Positions 1-5,961 of a DNA stretch of 7,200 bases are shown in pieces. The position numbers were made by a program, and so were the translations under genes. Below the pieces are notes generated by a model. It made no database searches. It was given only the letters and a program-made list of their open reading frames with translations, and was not told where the DNA came from. The DNA is from Azoarcus sp. (GTDB taxonomy: Bacteria; Pseudomonadota; Gammaproteobacteria; Burkholderiales; Rhodocyclaceae). Where the stretch lies: positions 1 through 7,200 of the forward strand of contig JAIRWW010000067.1 in NCBI GenBank assembly GCA_031268685.1. Reading direction: 5' to 3'. Position 1 is the first letter of the stretch; the number at the start of each line of letters is the position of its first letter.

Positions 1-186
1 ACTTGCGCCGTACTCTGGCAAAACATCGGCCTGGCGCTGGGGATCAAACTGGCATTCCTGCTGCTGGCGGTATTCGGCGATGCCACCATGTGGATGGCAG
101 TATTCGCGGACATGGGCACAAGCCTGTTGGTCGTTTTCAATGGCTTGCGTCTTTTGCGGGGCGTGCGCCCGGGCGCTGTGCTGTAA
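1..186 (+). CDS. Heavy-metal P1B-type ATPase (Zn/Cd/Pb class), C-terminal end only
   Basis: This is the last 61 codons of a gene that begins before the window, read in frame 1 and ending at TAA. The family pumps Zn2+, Cd2+ or Pb2+ out of the cytoplasm across the inner membrane using ATP. What is visible is the final pair of membrane helices: WQNIGLALGIK, a hydrophobic segment, then MWMAVFADMGTSLLVVFNG and a short basic tail (LRLLRG). The Lys of GIK (codon 16) and the Asp of FADMG (codon 37) match the Lys in TM7 and Asp in TM8 that mark the Zn/Cd/Pb-transporting P1B subclass (ZntA, CadA, PbrA). That argues against a copper exporter. The catalytic DKTGT and ATP-binding domains lie outside the window, so intactness and exact metal preference cannot be judged. 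I see no clear intrinsic terminator directly after the stop. Confidence 0.88.
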   Translation, partial: TCAVLWQNIGLALGIKLAFLLLAVFGDATMWMAVFADMGTSLLVVFNGLRLLRGVRPGAVL

Positions 187-236
187 TTTCAGGCGGGTGA
201 AAGCGTATCCTCCAGCGCATGGAAAATACCATTGCA

Positions 237-382
237 TTAGCGCCCCGCCATCGCCATTAGGGAAGCCCTGAACAAATCCAATCCGTTCGGGCTGAGCCTG
301 TCGAAGCCCTTGATTCCATGGGCGATGCCCTTCGACAAGCTCAGGGCGAACGAAATTGTTCAGGATTTCCTTAGCGCCCCGC
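237..382. repeat. 12-bp direct repeat flanking the REP-like element
   Basis: TTAGCGCCCCGC occurs exactly at 237-248 and again at 371-382. The two copies bracket 122 bp that contain the palindromic pair. This resembles a target-site duplication left by insertion of a small non-autonomous element. The right copy overlaps the last few bases of the outer palindrome arm, so it could instead be part of the element. Two copies in one window cannot decide between these. Confidence 0.5.
257..374. repeat. Inverted pair of REP-like palindromes (BIME-like element)
   Basis: Two arms face each other around a centre near 317. The left inner arm (284-309, CGTTCGGGCTGAGCCTGTCG...) matches the reverse complement of the right arm (327-352) at about 21 of 26 positions. 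The outer arms (257-275 and 356-374, core CCTGAACAA) match at 15 of 19. Each inner arm also folds on itself: GGGCT...AGCCC on the left, GCCCT...AGGGC on the right. The CTTCGACAAGCTCAGGGCGA core belongs to a class of short intergenic palindromes common in proteobacterial genomes. Such elements usually lack coding capacity and are thought to be moved by a transposase in trans, or to act in mRNA stability or termination. No transposase is present here. Confidence 0.8.
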
Positions 383-459
383 TTTCCTGCAATTTCACAG
401 AATTGCTCGCATGGACTCTGGCGCGGACAAAAACCATGCGTTAGGATGTGCGCATTCAT

Positions 460-488
460 GTTTCAATCCACGCCCGTAACCGGGCGAC
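460..488 (-). CRISPR. Solitary CRISPR-repeat-like sequence, type I-C-like
   Basis: Read on the - strand, this 29-mer begins GTCGCCC and ends GGGCGTGGATTGAAAC. From memory, both ends agree with the type I-C repeat family (typically about 32 nt, ending GTGGATTGAAAC). It contains a perfect 6-bp stem, CGCCCG/CGGGCG, around a 4-nt loop (471-486), placed as in I-C repeats. I find no second good copy one spacer length away on either side, and no cas gene is in the window. It is therefore not a working array. It may be a relic, a decayed array end or a chance hairpin, though the 16-nt ATTGAAAC-end match makes chance less attractive. Confidence 0.5.
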
Positions 489-605
489 AAGACACGGAAG
501 GGCTTACGCCCCTCCCGTGCCCGAATCCCCCTGAAGGGGGAGGTTTCCAACCGGAGTCAGTTTTTGATGAAAAGACACCGCCATGCTCCGGCCACCGATG
601 ACGAT

Positions 606-643
606 GCACATTTGAGCGAAACTCCTGCTGTTTCGTCATGTGC
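606..643. other. Two-tier hairpin upstream of yciB
   Basis: An outer stem GCACAT (606-611) / ATGTGC (638-643) encloses an inner stem CGAAAC (617-622) / GTTTCG (630-635) with a 7-nt loop. The 5-nt and 2-nt internal bulges separate the two stems. There is no T-run on either side, so a simple intrinsic terminator is unlikely. Function unknown. Confidence 0.35.
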
Positions 644-673
644 GGATCTGTACGTATACAGACTGGACACTCC

Positions 674-709
674 CCGGCATTGCGGCGGCGAGTGTGCATT
701 TCATGCCGG
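674..709. other. Stem CCGGCAT/ATGCCGG upstream of yciB
   Basis: A perfect 7-bp inverted repeat, 674-680 with 703-709, encloses a 22-nt G-rich loop and lies about 40 bp before the yciB -10 candidate. It could be an RNA hairpin or a spaced operator. Its position is the only hint of regulation. Confidence 0.3.
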
Positions 710-749
710 AACCTTTGCTGCTCGCACGGTGTTTTAGCCAATCGCGCCG

Positions 750-755
750 TATAAT
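750..755 (+). promoter_or_regulatory. Candidate -10 box (TATAAT) of yciB
   Basis: A perfect TATAAT ends 8 nt before the yciB ATG. No good TTGACA-like hexamer stands 16-18 bp upstream, and no TGn extension precedes it. If used, transcription would begin within 1-3 nt of the start codon, giving a leaderless or nearly leaderless message. Confidence 0.4.
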
Positions 756-763
756 GCCGCCCC

Positions 764-1405
764 ATGAAACTACTTCTAGACCTGCTTCCTGTCATTTTCT
801 TTTTCGGCACTTACGAACTTGCGGGTTTTTATCCGGACGAGTCGCTGGCTCTGGCTGCGAACTGGCTGGGCAACGACATTTCCAAAGACCTGGCGCCGAT
901 TCTGATCGCCACTTTCGTCGCCATTGTCGCCACTGCCCTGCAAATTGCCATCGTCTGGCTCAAGCGCCGCAAGGTCGACCGCATGCTGTGGGTAAGCCTG
1001 ATCGTCATCGCCGTTCTCGGCGGCGCAACGCTTGTATTTCACGATCCGACATTCATCAAGTGGAAACCCACCGCGTTCTACTGGCTGTTCGGTACGGCAT
1101 TGTTGGGATCGAATCTGCTTTTCCGCCGCAATCTGATCAAGCGTATGCTCGAAGCCCAGATCCGCCTGCCCGAACCCATCTGGTCGCGCCTCAATCTGGC
1201 CTGGGCCTTGTTTTTTGCCTTGCTGGGCATACTCAATCTCTACGTGGCTTACAACTTTTCGGAAAAGGCCTGGGTACATTTCAAGCTTTTCGGCTTCACG
1301 GGCCTGATTCTCTTCTTCTCGCTCGCCCAGGGTCTTTATCTATCGAAGCACCTGATCGACGAAAATACCGCCAATGCCGAAGCAACACCAAAATCGCAGC
1401 ACTGA
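764..1405 (+). CDS. yciB: Septation-associated inner membrane protein YciB/IspZ
   Basis: YciB (IspZ, septation protein A) is an inner-membrane protein linked to cell-envelope synthesis and division; its biochemical role is not firmly known. The 213-residue product has the family N-terminus MKLLLDLLPVIFFF, the motif FIKWKPTAFYWLFG (98-110) and the late motif NLYVAYNF...WVHFKLFG (158-177). I infer about six hydrophobic segments near residues 4-22, 43-66, 74-92, 104-120, 145-164 and 175-194, with a polar C-terminal tail. It is somewhat longer than the roughly 180-residue E. coli protein, with extra residues in the loop after the first helix and at the tail. The ATG is fixed by the conserved N-terminus, yet no Shine-Dalgarno sequence precedes it (GCCGCCCC instead). 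The peptidyl-prolyl isomerase gene follows after 76 nt, an association I recall in betaproteobacteria. Confidence 0.93.
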   Translation: MKLLLDLLPVIFFFGTYELAGFYPDESLALAANWLGNDISKDLAPILIATFVAIVATALQIAIVWLKRRKVDRMLWVSLIVIAVLGGATLVFHDPTFIKWKPTAFYWLFGTALLGSNLLFRRNLIKRMLEAQIRLPEPIWSRLNLAWALFFALLGILNLYVAYNFSEKAWVHFKLFGFTGLILFFSLAQGLYLSKHLIDENTANAEATPKSQH

Positions 1406-1481
1406 ACCAAACGCTGCCCGGCGCGGTCTTTAACGTTTCACCAACGGCCATCGTGGCCATAACCTGCCAAAAGGAATTCCA

Positions 1482-2336
1482 ATGAAACTGCTCCCGAATC
1501 TACTGCTCGCCGCTATAGCCACCGGCACTTTCGCCATGGCGGGTTGCGCCGGCGATAACGTAGCCAACTCAGGTTCCCCCACGGCCAAACCGGATTCGAC
1601 GGCCAAACCGAATTCGACGGCCAAGCCGGCCGTCACCGTCAATGGCGTTGCCGTTTCGGACGACTACGCCGAAGCTCTGGTCGCTTCGTACCGCGCCCAG
1701 GGCGCGCCGGACGATGAAAACCTGAGGGAAAGTGTCAGAAAGGACCTCATCCGCCGCACGGTTCTCGAACAAGCCGCCGTCAAGGCTGGCGTGGATAAGC
1801 GGCCCGACATCAAGGTCAAGCAAGATGTCGTCCGCCAGACCGTGCTGATCCAGGATTACCTGCAAGACTGGGCGAAGAACAATCCGCCGACCGAAGAAGA
1901 GTTGAAAGAGGAATACAACTCGGTCAAGGCCCGCCTCGATTCGAGCAAGGAATACCATGCGCGGCACATACTGCTGAAAACCGAGGCGGACGCCAAGGCC
2001 GTAATTGCCCGGCTTGGCAAGGGCGCCAAGTTTGCGGAATTGGCAAAAAGGTCGCTGGATCAAGGTTCCAAGGATCGCGGCGGCGATCTCGGCTGGGTCG
2101 ATGCCGCTTCGTTCGTGCAGCCCTTCTCCGAAGCAATGGTCAGCCTCGACAAAGGCAAGTACACCAAGATGCCAGTCCAAACCGAGTTCGGCTATCACGT
2201 CATCCTGTTGGAAGACTCGCGCAACATGCAGGTGCCGTCTTTTGAAGACGTAAAGGCGCAATTGCAGCAAAGCATGCAAAACAAAAAAGTGCAAACCCAC
2301 ATCGAACAACTGGAACAAACCGCCGAGGTGAAGTAA
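1482..2336 (+). CDS. Parvulin-type peptidyl-prolyl cis-trans isomerase, lipoprotein
   Basis: This is a 284-residue extracytoplasmic folding catalyst of the PpiC/SurA/PrsA type. Residues 1-21 form a signal peptide ending in a lipobox-like MAGC, so Cys22 is probably lipidated and the protein membrane-anchored. A low-complexity linker follows with three 6-residue units (TAKPDS, TAKPNS, TAKPAV; 34-51). A helical SurA_N-like chaperone region spans about 52-150. The parvulin domain covers about 157-246, with YHARHILL (His162), FAELAKRSLDQ, RGGDLGWV and TEFGYHVILLED (His239) all present, so it should be catalytically competent. A charged helix ends the protein. The start is supported by AAGGA at 1471-1475, 6 nt before ATG. 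It lies 76 nt after yciB and is closed by a strong terminator. Likely clients are periplasmic or outer-membrane proteins, which is inference. Confidence 0.92.
   Translation: MKLLPNLLLAAIATGTFAMAGCAGDNVANSGSPTAKPDSTAKPNSTAKPAVTVNGVAVSDDYAEALVASYRAQGAPDDENLRESVRKDLIRRTVLEQAAVKAGVDKRPDIKVKQDVVRQTVLIQDYLQDWAKNNPPTEEELKEEYNSVKARLDSSKEYHARHILLKTEADAKAVIARLGKGAKFAELAKRSLDQGSKDRGGDLGWVDAASFVQPFSEAMVSLDKGKYTKMPVQTEFGYHVILLEDSRNMQVPSFEDVKAQLQQSMQNKKVQTHIEQLEQTAEVK
1581..1634 (+). repeat. 18-bp tandem repeat inside the isomerase gene
   Basis: Three head-to-tail units begin ACGGCCAAACCG (1581, 1599) or ACGGCCAAGCCG (1617). The first two differ at one base over 18 bp; the third diverges in its last 6 bp. 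They encode TAKPDS, TAKPNS and TAKPAV in the linker after the lipobox. The unit keeps the reading frame, so slippage would only change linker length. Confidence 0.85.
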
Positions 2337-2390
2337 AAGGCGGGCGGTCCTTCCCCCCTTACGCTGCGCTGCGGGGAAGGCGTCACGCAA

Positions 2391-2429
2391 GAAAGGCGGG
2401 TGGCTTGCGCCACCCGCCTTTCTTTTTTT
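2391..2429 (+). terminator. Rho-independent terminator of the isomerase gene, possibly bidirectional
   Basis: A 14-bp perfect stem (2391-2404 with 2409-2422, GAAAGGCGGGTGGC) with a TTGC tetraloop is followed by seven T residues (2423-2429). On the - strand the hairpin is followed by the moderately T-rich CTTTCTTGCG, so it could also stop transcription from the convergent dehydrogenase operon. Confidence 0.92.
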
Positions 2430-2434
2430 AGCAG

Positions 2435-2466
2435 CGGCGCCTGTCCGCCAGAGAAGACAGGCGCCG
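2435..2466 (-). terminator. Hairpin just after the dehydrogenase stop, possible 3' end structure
   Basis: A perfect 11-bp stem, CGGCGCCTGTC (2435-2445) with GACAGGCGCCG (2456-2466), has a 10-nt loop. It begins 10 nt beyond the dehydrogenase TGA on the - strand. No T-run follows directly on that strand, so it may be an mRNA-stabilising 3' hairpin acting together with the neighbouring terminator. Confidence 0.5.
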
Positions 2467-2476
2467 TTGTTGCCGG

Positions 2477-4288
2477 TCAGAACAAGGGTTCGTCGAGCGC
2501 GAGCACCGATGGGCCGCCCTGGGTGATTTCCGCTGCCAGCCCGCTGGCTTGCACCAGCCAATGCCGCGCAAAGTAGCGCGCAGTCGCCAGCTTGGCCTTG
2601 TAGTAGCCGTCGCTTGCGCCAGCGTCGAGCTTCGCCTGCGCGATCTGCGCGGACTTGGCCAGCAGCCAGCCGCCGACCACGATGCCAGTTAGCTTGAGGT
2701 AGGGCACGGAACCCGCATGCACGACTTGCGGCTCGCTGCCGTATATACCTATCAGCCACTCGGTAGCGGCAATCTGCTCTTTCACGGCGCCTTGCAGGAG
2801 TTTGCCGACATCGCCCAGCTTGCCGTCGCCCGCGAGTTTGTCGGCGTAGGCGGCAATGTCCTTGTACAGGCCACGGGCGGTGAAACCGACATTACCCGCT
2901 TCATCCTTTTCACGCGCGGTCTTGCGACCTACCAGGTCGTTGGCCTGGATGGCGGTGGTGCCTTCATAGATCGCGGTGATGCGGGAATCGCGCAGGTATT
3001 GCGCCGCGCCGGTTTCTTCGATGAAGCCGGTACCGCCATGCACCTGGATACCCTCGGATGCGATGTCGATGCCGCCTTCGGTGCTCCAGCCCTTGACCAC
3101 CGGCGTGAGCAGTTCGACGTAAGCCTGACTTTGCTTCCTGGCCGCGGCGTCGGGGTGATGCGCGGCTTTGTCCATATTGCCAGCGACAAAGTAGGCGATG
3201 GCGCGCATGGCTTCGGTGCGGGACTTCATATCCATCAGGAGACGGCGCACATCTGGATGATAGAGGATGGGCTTGCTTGCCTTGGTCTTGTCGCCGATGA
3301 TCGCGCCCTGGATGCGCTCGCGGGCATAGGCGAGCGCGTGCTGGTAGGCGCGTTCGGCAACGCCGACGCCTTCCAGCCCGACATTCAGGCGCGCGTGGTT
3401 CATCATCGTGAACATGTAGGCGACGCCTTTGCCTTCCTGGCCGACCAGCCAGCCCTTGGCGCCGACCTTGTCGCCATAGGACATGACGGAAGTGGCACTG
3501 CCGTGGATGCCAAGCTTGTGCTCGATGGCGGAGCAAATCAGGTCGTTGCGATCACCCAGGCTGCCGTCGTCATTGACGAAGTACTTGGGCACGATGAACA
3601 GCGAGATACCTTTCAGGCCCGGATCGGCGTTGGGCAGGCGCGCGAGCACGAGGTGGATGATGTTCTCCGCCATGTCGTGTTCGCCCCAAGTGATGAAGAT
3701 CTTGGTGCCGGTGATCCGGTAAGTGCCGTCGCCGCTGGGATCGGGCACGGCCTTGGTACGGATGGCGGTCAAGTCGGAACCGGCTTGCGGTTCGGTCAGG
3801 TTCATGGTGCCCGACCATGTACCGTCGGCCATCTTGTGCAGGTATTTTTCCTTGAGTTCTTCGGAAGCGTGATGGCGAATGGCTTCGATAGCGCCCAGGG
3901 TGAGCATGGGGCAAAGCGCAAAAGCAATGCTCGCGGAACGCCACATTTCATTGACAGCGATATTCACGAGATGAGGCAAGCCCTGCCCGCCGTATTGGGG
4001 ATTGACCGGCATGGCGTGCCAGCCGTTTTCGCAGAAAAGCTTGTAAGCGTCTTTGTATTCCTGGATGGTGGTAACGACGCCGTTTTTCCAGACCGGGCTG
4101 TTTTTATCTCCCTTGGCATTCAAGGGGTCAATCACCTCGGAAGCGAATTTGGCGGCTTCTTCCAGAATGGCGTCTACCGTATCTGCATCGACTTCCGCGA
4201 AATCTGGCAGGCTGAGAATGTCTTTCAGCCCGGCTACTTCGTCCAGAACAAAACGCATGTCGGCGAGCGGTGCATTGTATGTGCTCAT
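2477..4288 (-). CDS. Acyl-CoA dehydrogenase, large DmdC-like type
   Basis: A 603-residue FAD-dependent acyl-CoA dehydrogenase that forms a 2,3-enoyl-CoA and gives its electrons to ETF. About 600 residues, with an extra N-terminal segment (about 1-40) and a C-terminal extension after about 470, identify the larger subfamily that includes 3-methylmercaptopropionyl-CoA dehydrogenase DmdC, as opposed to the roughly 380-residue MCAD/SCAD type. The FAD/substrate signature MNLTEPQAGSDL is at 162-173, a beta-domain with GTKIFIT at 194-200, and the C-terminal helical signature IQVHGGTGFIEE at 414-425. Glu442 in AIYEGTTAIQ is the expected catalytic base. The ATG has AAGGAGA 6 nt upstream (4295-4301). 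It is last in the etfB-etfA-membrane protein cluster, 40 nt behind the previous stop. The acyl substrate cannot be read from the sequence, and calling it DmdC itself would be overreach. Confidence 0.93.
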   Translation of the reverse strand: MSTYNAPLADMRFVLDEVAGLKDILSLPDFAEVDADTVDAILEEAAKFASEVIDPLNAKGDKNSPVWKNGVVTTIQEYKDAYKLFCENGWHAMPVNPQYGGQGLPHLVNIAVNEMWRSASIAFALCPMLTLGAIEAIRHHASEELKEKYLHKMADGTWSGTMNLTEPQAGSDLTAIRTKAVPDPSGDGTYRITGTKIFITWGEHDMAENIIHLVLARLPNADPGLKGISLFIVPKYFVNDDGSLGDRNDLICSAIEHKLGIHGSATSVMSYGDKVGAKGWLVGQEGKGVAYMFTMMNHARLNVGLEGVGVAERAYQHALAYARERIQGAIIGDKTKASKPILYHPDVRRLLMDMKSRTEAMRAIAYFVAGNMDKAAHHPDAAARKQSQAYVELLTPVVKGWSTEGGIDIASEGIQVHGGTGFIEETGAAQYLRDSRITAIYEGTTAIQANDLVGRKTAREKDEAGNVGFTARGLYKDIAAYADKLAGDGKLGDVGKLLQGAVKEQIAATEWLIGIYGSEPQVVHAGSVPYLKLTGIVVGGWLLAKSAQIAQAKLDAGASDGYYKAKLATARYFARHWLVQASGLAAEITQGGPSVLALDEPLF

Positions 4289-4328
4289 TGAGAGTCTCCT
4301 TCCAATAAAGTCAGTAAAGGTGCGATGC

Positions 4329-4994
4329 CTATTTGTTCAACAGATAGCGGCGGTCATCGAAAGCCGCTACCCATTCCGGCCGGTATACCACCATCAACGT
4401 CACCAGCGTCCCGCTGAGCCAGGCTTCTGAAAAACCCATCAACAGCAAGTACGGCAAATAATCGTCGACCAGGACACCCGGCTCGTATGCGCCGGCAAAC
4501 ACCATGACCGCGCAGGCGAGAACGCCATGAAACACGACAGTCACAGCCGAACCGGCAAAACCGACGACAAAAATAAAAACGAAAAAATGCTCGGGCAAAT
4601 GGCGCTCAACATAGCGTTGAATGCCGTGCGCGAAAACAACCGGCGCAAATGCCATCAACAGAAAATTGAGCGGCCACGCCTGCCAGTCCTGCGCGCCAGC
4701 CAAGGTGATCGCGGTCAGCGCCAGCGCCATTGCAAACAACGCCAAGCGTGGACCGAGGCACAGAACGGCGAGCATCGTTCCAAGCAAATGGAGATTAAGC
4801 CCCGGCCTGACACCGGCGCGCATGCTCCATGCCAGAGCAAGCGCCACCGCGAAACCCAGCAGCAGATTGAGTTGAGCCGGATCTTTCAAGCGCGCCCAGG
4901 AAGCGCGCCGCCAAACCTGGTACAACACCGGCACGGCGAGCGCCAATGAAACACCGTGCCACGCCATACCGAATAGCGAAGCAGGCAGATTCAT
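4329..4994 (-). CDS. CbiM-like integral membrane protein (ECF transporter S-component family)
   Basis: A 221-residue, strongly hydrophobic protein with about six to seven membrane segments (roughly 6-26, 42-58, 66-82, 84-100, 107-125, 136-157, 178-203). The pattern [14 protein letters not shown] (59-72) resembles the HLLG region of CbiM/NikM cobalt/nickel uptake S-components, and the tail [15 protein letters not shown] is typical of a group usually annotated as energy-coupling factor ABC transporter permease. His69 would correspond to the internal metal-ligand His. The N-terminus is MNLP, not the Met-His of true CbiM/NikM. GAGG lies 10 nt before the ATG, and an in-frame TGA at 5007-5009 rules out a longer protein. 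No CbiN, CbiQ or CbiO gene is nearby. Gaps of 32 nt after etfA and 40 nt before the dehydrogenase suggest cotranscription. Family call fairly sure, function unknown. Confidence 0.75.
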   Translation of the reverse strand: MNLPASLFGMAWHGVSLALAVPVLYQVWRRASWARLKDPAQLNLLLGFAVALALAWSMRAGVRPGLNLHLLGTMLAVLCLGPRLALFAMALALTAITLAGAQDWQAWPLNFLLMAFAPVVFAHGIQRYVERHLPEHFFVFIFVVGFAGSAVTVVFHGVLACAVMVFAGAYEPGVLVDDYLPYLLLMGFSEAWLSGTLVTLMVVYRPEWVAAFDDRRYLLNK

Positions 4995-5026
4995 TGGCGT
5001 TTTTCCTCAATCCTGGCGCTAGACAC

Positions 5027-5959
5027 TCACTCCAGGGCCGCGACCAGTTCAGGCACAGCGGTAAACAAATCCGCCACAAGACCGAAATCGGCCACCTGGA
5101 AGATCGGCGCGTCAGCATCCTTGTTGATCGCCACGATCACTTTGGAATCTTTCATGCCCGCCAAGTGCTGGATTTGCCCGGAAATTCCGATGGCGATATA
5201 GAGCTGCGGCGCGACGATCTTGCCTGTCTGCCCCACCTGATAGTCGTTGGGCACGAAACCGGCATCAACCGCGGCACGGCTGGCGCCGAGCGCCGCGCCG
5301 AGTTTATCGGCCAGCGGTTCCAGCACCTTGCTGTAGTTTTCGCCGCTGCCAACGCCTCGGCCGCCGGAAACGATGACCTTGGCTGCCCCCAATTCGGGGC
5401 GGGCGCTCTTGACGACTTCACGCCCAAGCAGGCGGACGAGGCCGAGATCGGGGCCCGCTGCCACCGCCTCTATCGCCGCACTGCCGCCTTCACCGGCAGC
5501 TTCAAATGCCGTGCCGCGCACGGTGATGACTTTGAGCGCATCGGCGCTTTTCACAGTAGCCAGGGCATTGCCCGCGTAGATCGGACGCACGAAGACATCG
5601 GGGCCTTCTATGCCCACGATGTCGCTGATCTGGGCGACATCGAGCAGCGCCGCGATGCGGGGCGCCAGATTCTTGCCAGCGCTGGAAGCGGGAGCCAGCA
5701 CATGGCTGTAGCCCGAGGCCAGCGTCTTGACCAGGACGGCGATGTTTTCCGGCGTCTGCGCTTCGTAGTGCGGCGCGTCGGCGGCAAGCACCTTGGCAAC
5801 GCCAGCCACTTTGGCGGCAGCCTGAGTGACCGCGCCTATGCCAGCTCCGGCAACGAGAACATGAATATCGCCGCCCAGGCGGGCGGCAGCGGTAATGGTA
5901 TTGAGAGTGGCCGCCTTCAAGGCGGCGTTATCGTGTTCGGCAATGACGAGGATGGCCAT
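5027..5959 (-). CDS. etfA: Electron transfer flavoprotein, alpha subunit
   Basis: EtfA carries the redox-active FAD of the EtfAB heterodimer, which collects electrons from acyl-CoA dehydrogenases in the cytoplasm and passes them to ETF:quinone oxidoreductase. The 310 residues are normal length. An N-terminal alpha/beta domain occupies about 1-185. The FAD domain has [12 protein letters not shown] (198-209), [13 protein letters not shown] (227-239), [14 protein letters not shown] (241-254) and the signature [14 protein letters not shown] (259-272) ending in VAINKD (276-281). All key FAD-binding motifs are intact. This looks like a housekeeping ETF, not a bifurcating one, although that split needs alignment. 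The ATG lies 2 nt after the etfB stop, with its Shine-Dalgarno (AAGGTGA) inside the end of etfB, so translational coupling is likely. Confidence 0.97.
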   Translation of the reverse strand: MAILVIAEHDNAALKAATLNTITAAARLGGDIHVLVAGAGIGAVTQAAAKVAGVAKVLAADAPHYEAQTPENIAVLVKTLASGYSHVLAPASSAGKNLAPRIAALLDVAQISDIVGIEGPDVFVRPIYAGNALATVKSADALKVITVRGTAFEAAGEGGSAAIEAVAAGPDLGLVRLLGREVVKSARPELGAAKVIVSGGRGVGSGENYSKVLEPLADKLGAALGASRAAVDAGFVPNDYQVGQTGKIVAPQLYIAIGISGQIQHLAGMKDSKVIVAINKDADAPIFQVADFGLVADLFTAVPELVAALE

Positions 5960-5961
5960 GT

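Larger units (their letters stand above)
187..763. other. Gene-free intergenic region with repeats and hairpins
   Basis: These 577 bp separate the metal ATPase from yciB. I see no convincing gene: the open frames here (for example 356-601 on + and 463-810 on -) have no recognisable domain, run through palindromes, and the latter overlaps yciB antisense. The region holds an inverted REP-like pair with a flanking 12-bp direct repeat (237-382), a CRISPR-repeat-like 29-mer (460-488), an imperfect hairpin at 493-519 (CACGG ... CCGTG), a perfect 6-bp stem with a TGAA loop at 526-541 (TCCCCC/GGGGGA) without a T-run, two larger hairpins (606-643 and 674-709), and a TATAAT just before yciB. Confidence 0.75.

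Noticed and set aside
1..30. Possible frameshift at the start of the P-type ATPase fragment, because another frame reads LRRTLAK
   Set aside because: Frame 1 alone gives a normal family sequence from VLWQNIGLALG onward, so no frameshift is needed.
393..430. A degenerate second CRISPR repeat on the - strand (GTCCGCGCC, about 31 nt beyond the first)
   Set aside because: Only short fragments at the two ends agree and it needs several gaps; this is within chance.
356..601. Small 81-codon open frame in the gap before yciB
   Set aside because: It begins in the REP-like arm, crosses the CRISPR-like repeat and hairpins, has no clear ribosome-binding site and matches nothing I know.
640..1485. A 281-codon frame on + overlapping yciB
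   Set aside because: It overlaps yciB in another frame, and its Arg/Pro/His/Ser-rich composition is typical of an out-of-frame reading.
2717..4291. A 524-codon open frame on + opposite the acyl-CoA dehydrogenase
   Set aside because: It is antisense to a gene with intact family motifs and has no recognisable domain. Long antisense frames are expected from the codon bias of G+C-rich genes.
4289..5026. A cobalamin or nickel riboswitch/NikR site near the CbiM-like gene
   Set aside because: The gaps on either side are only 32 and 40 nt and hold little besides Shine-Dalgarno sequences; there is no room for a riboswitch and no dyad was seen.
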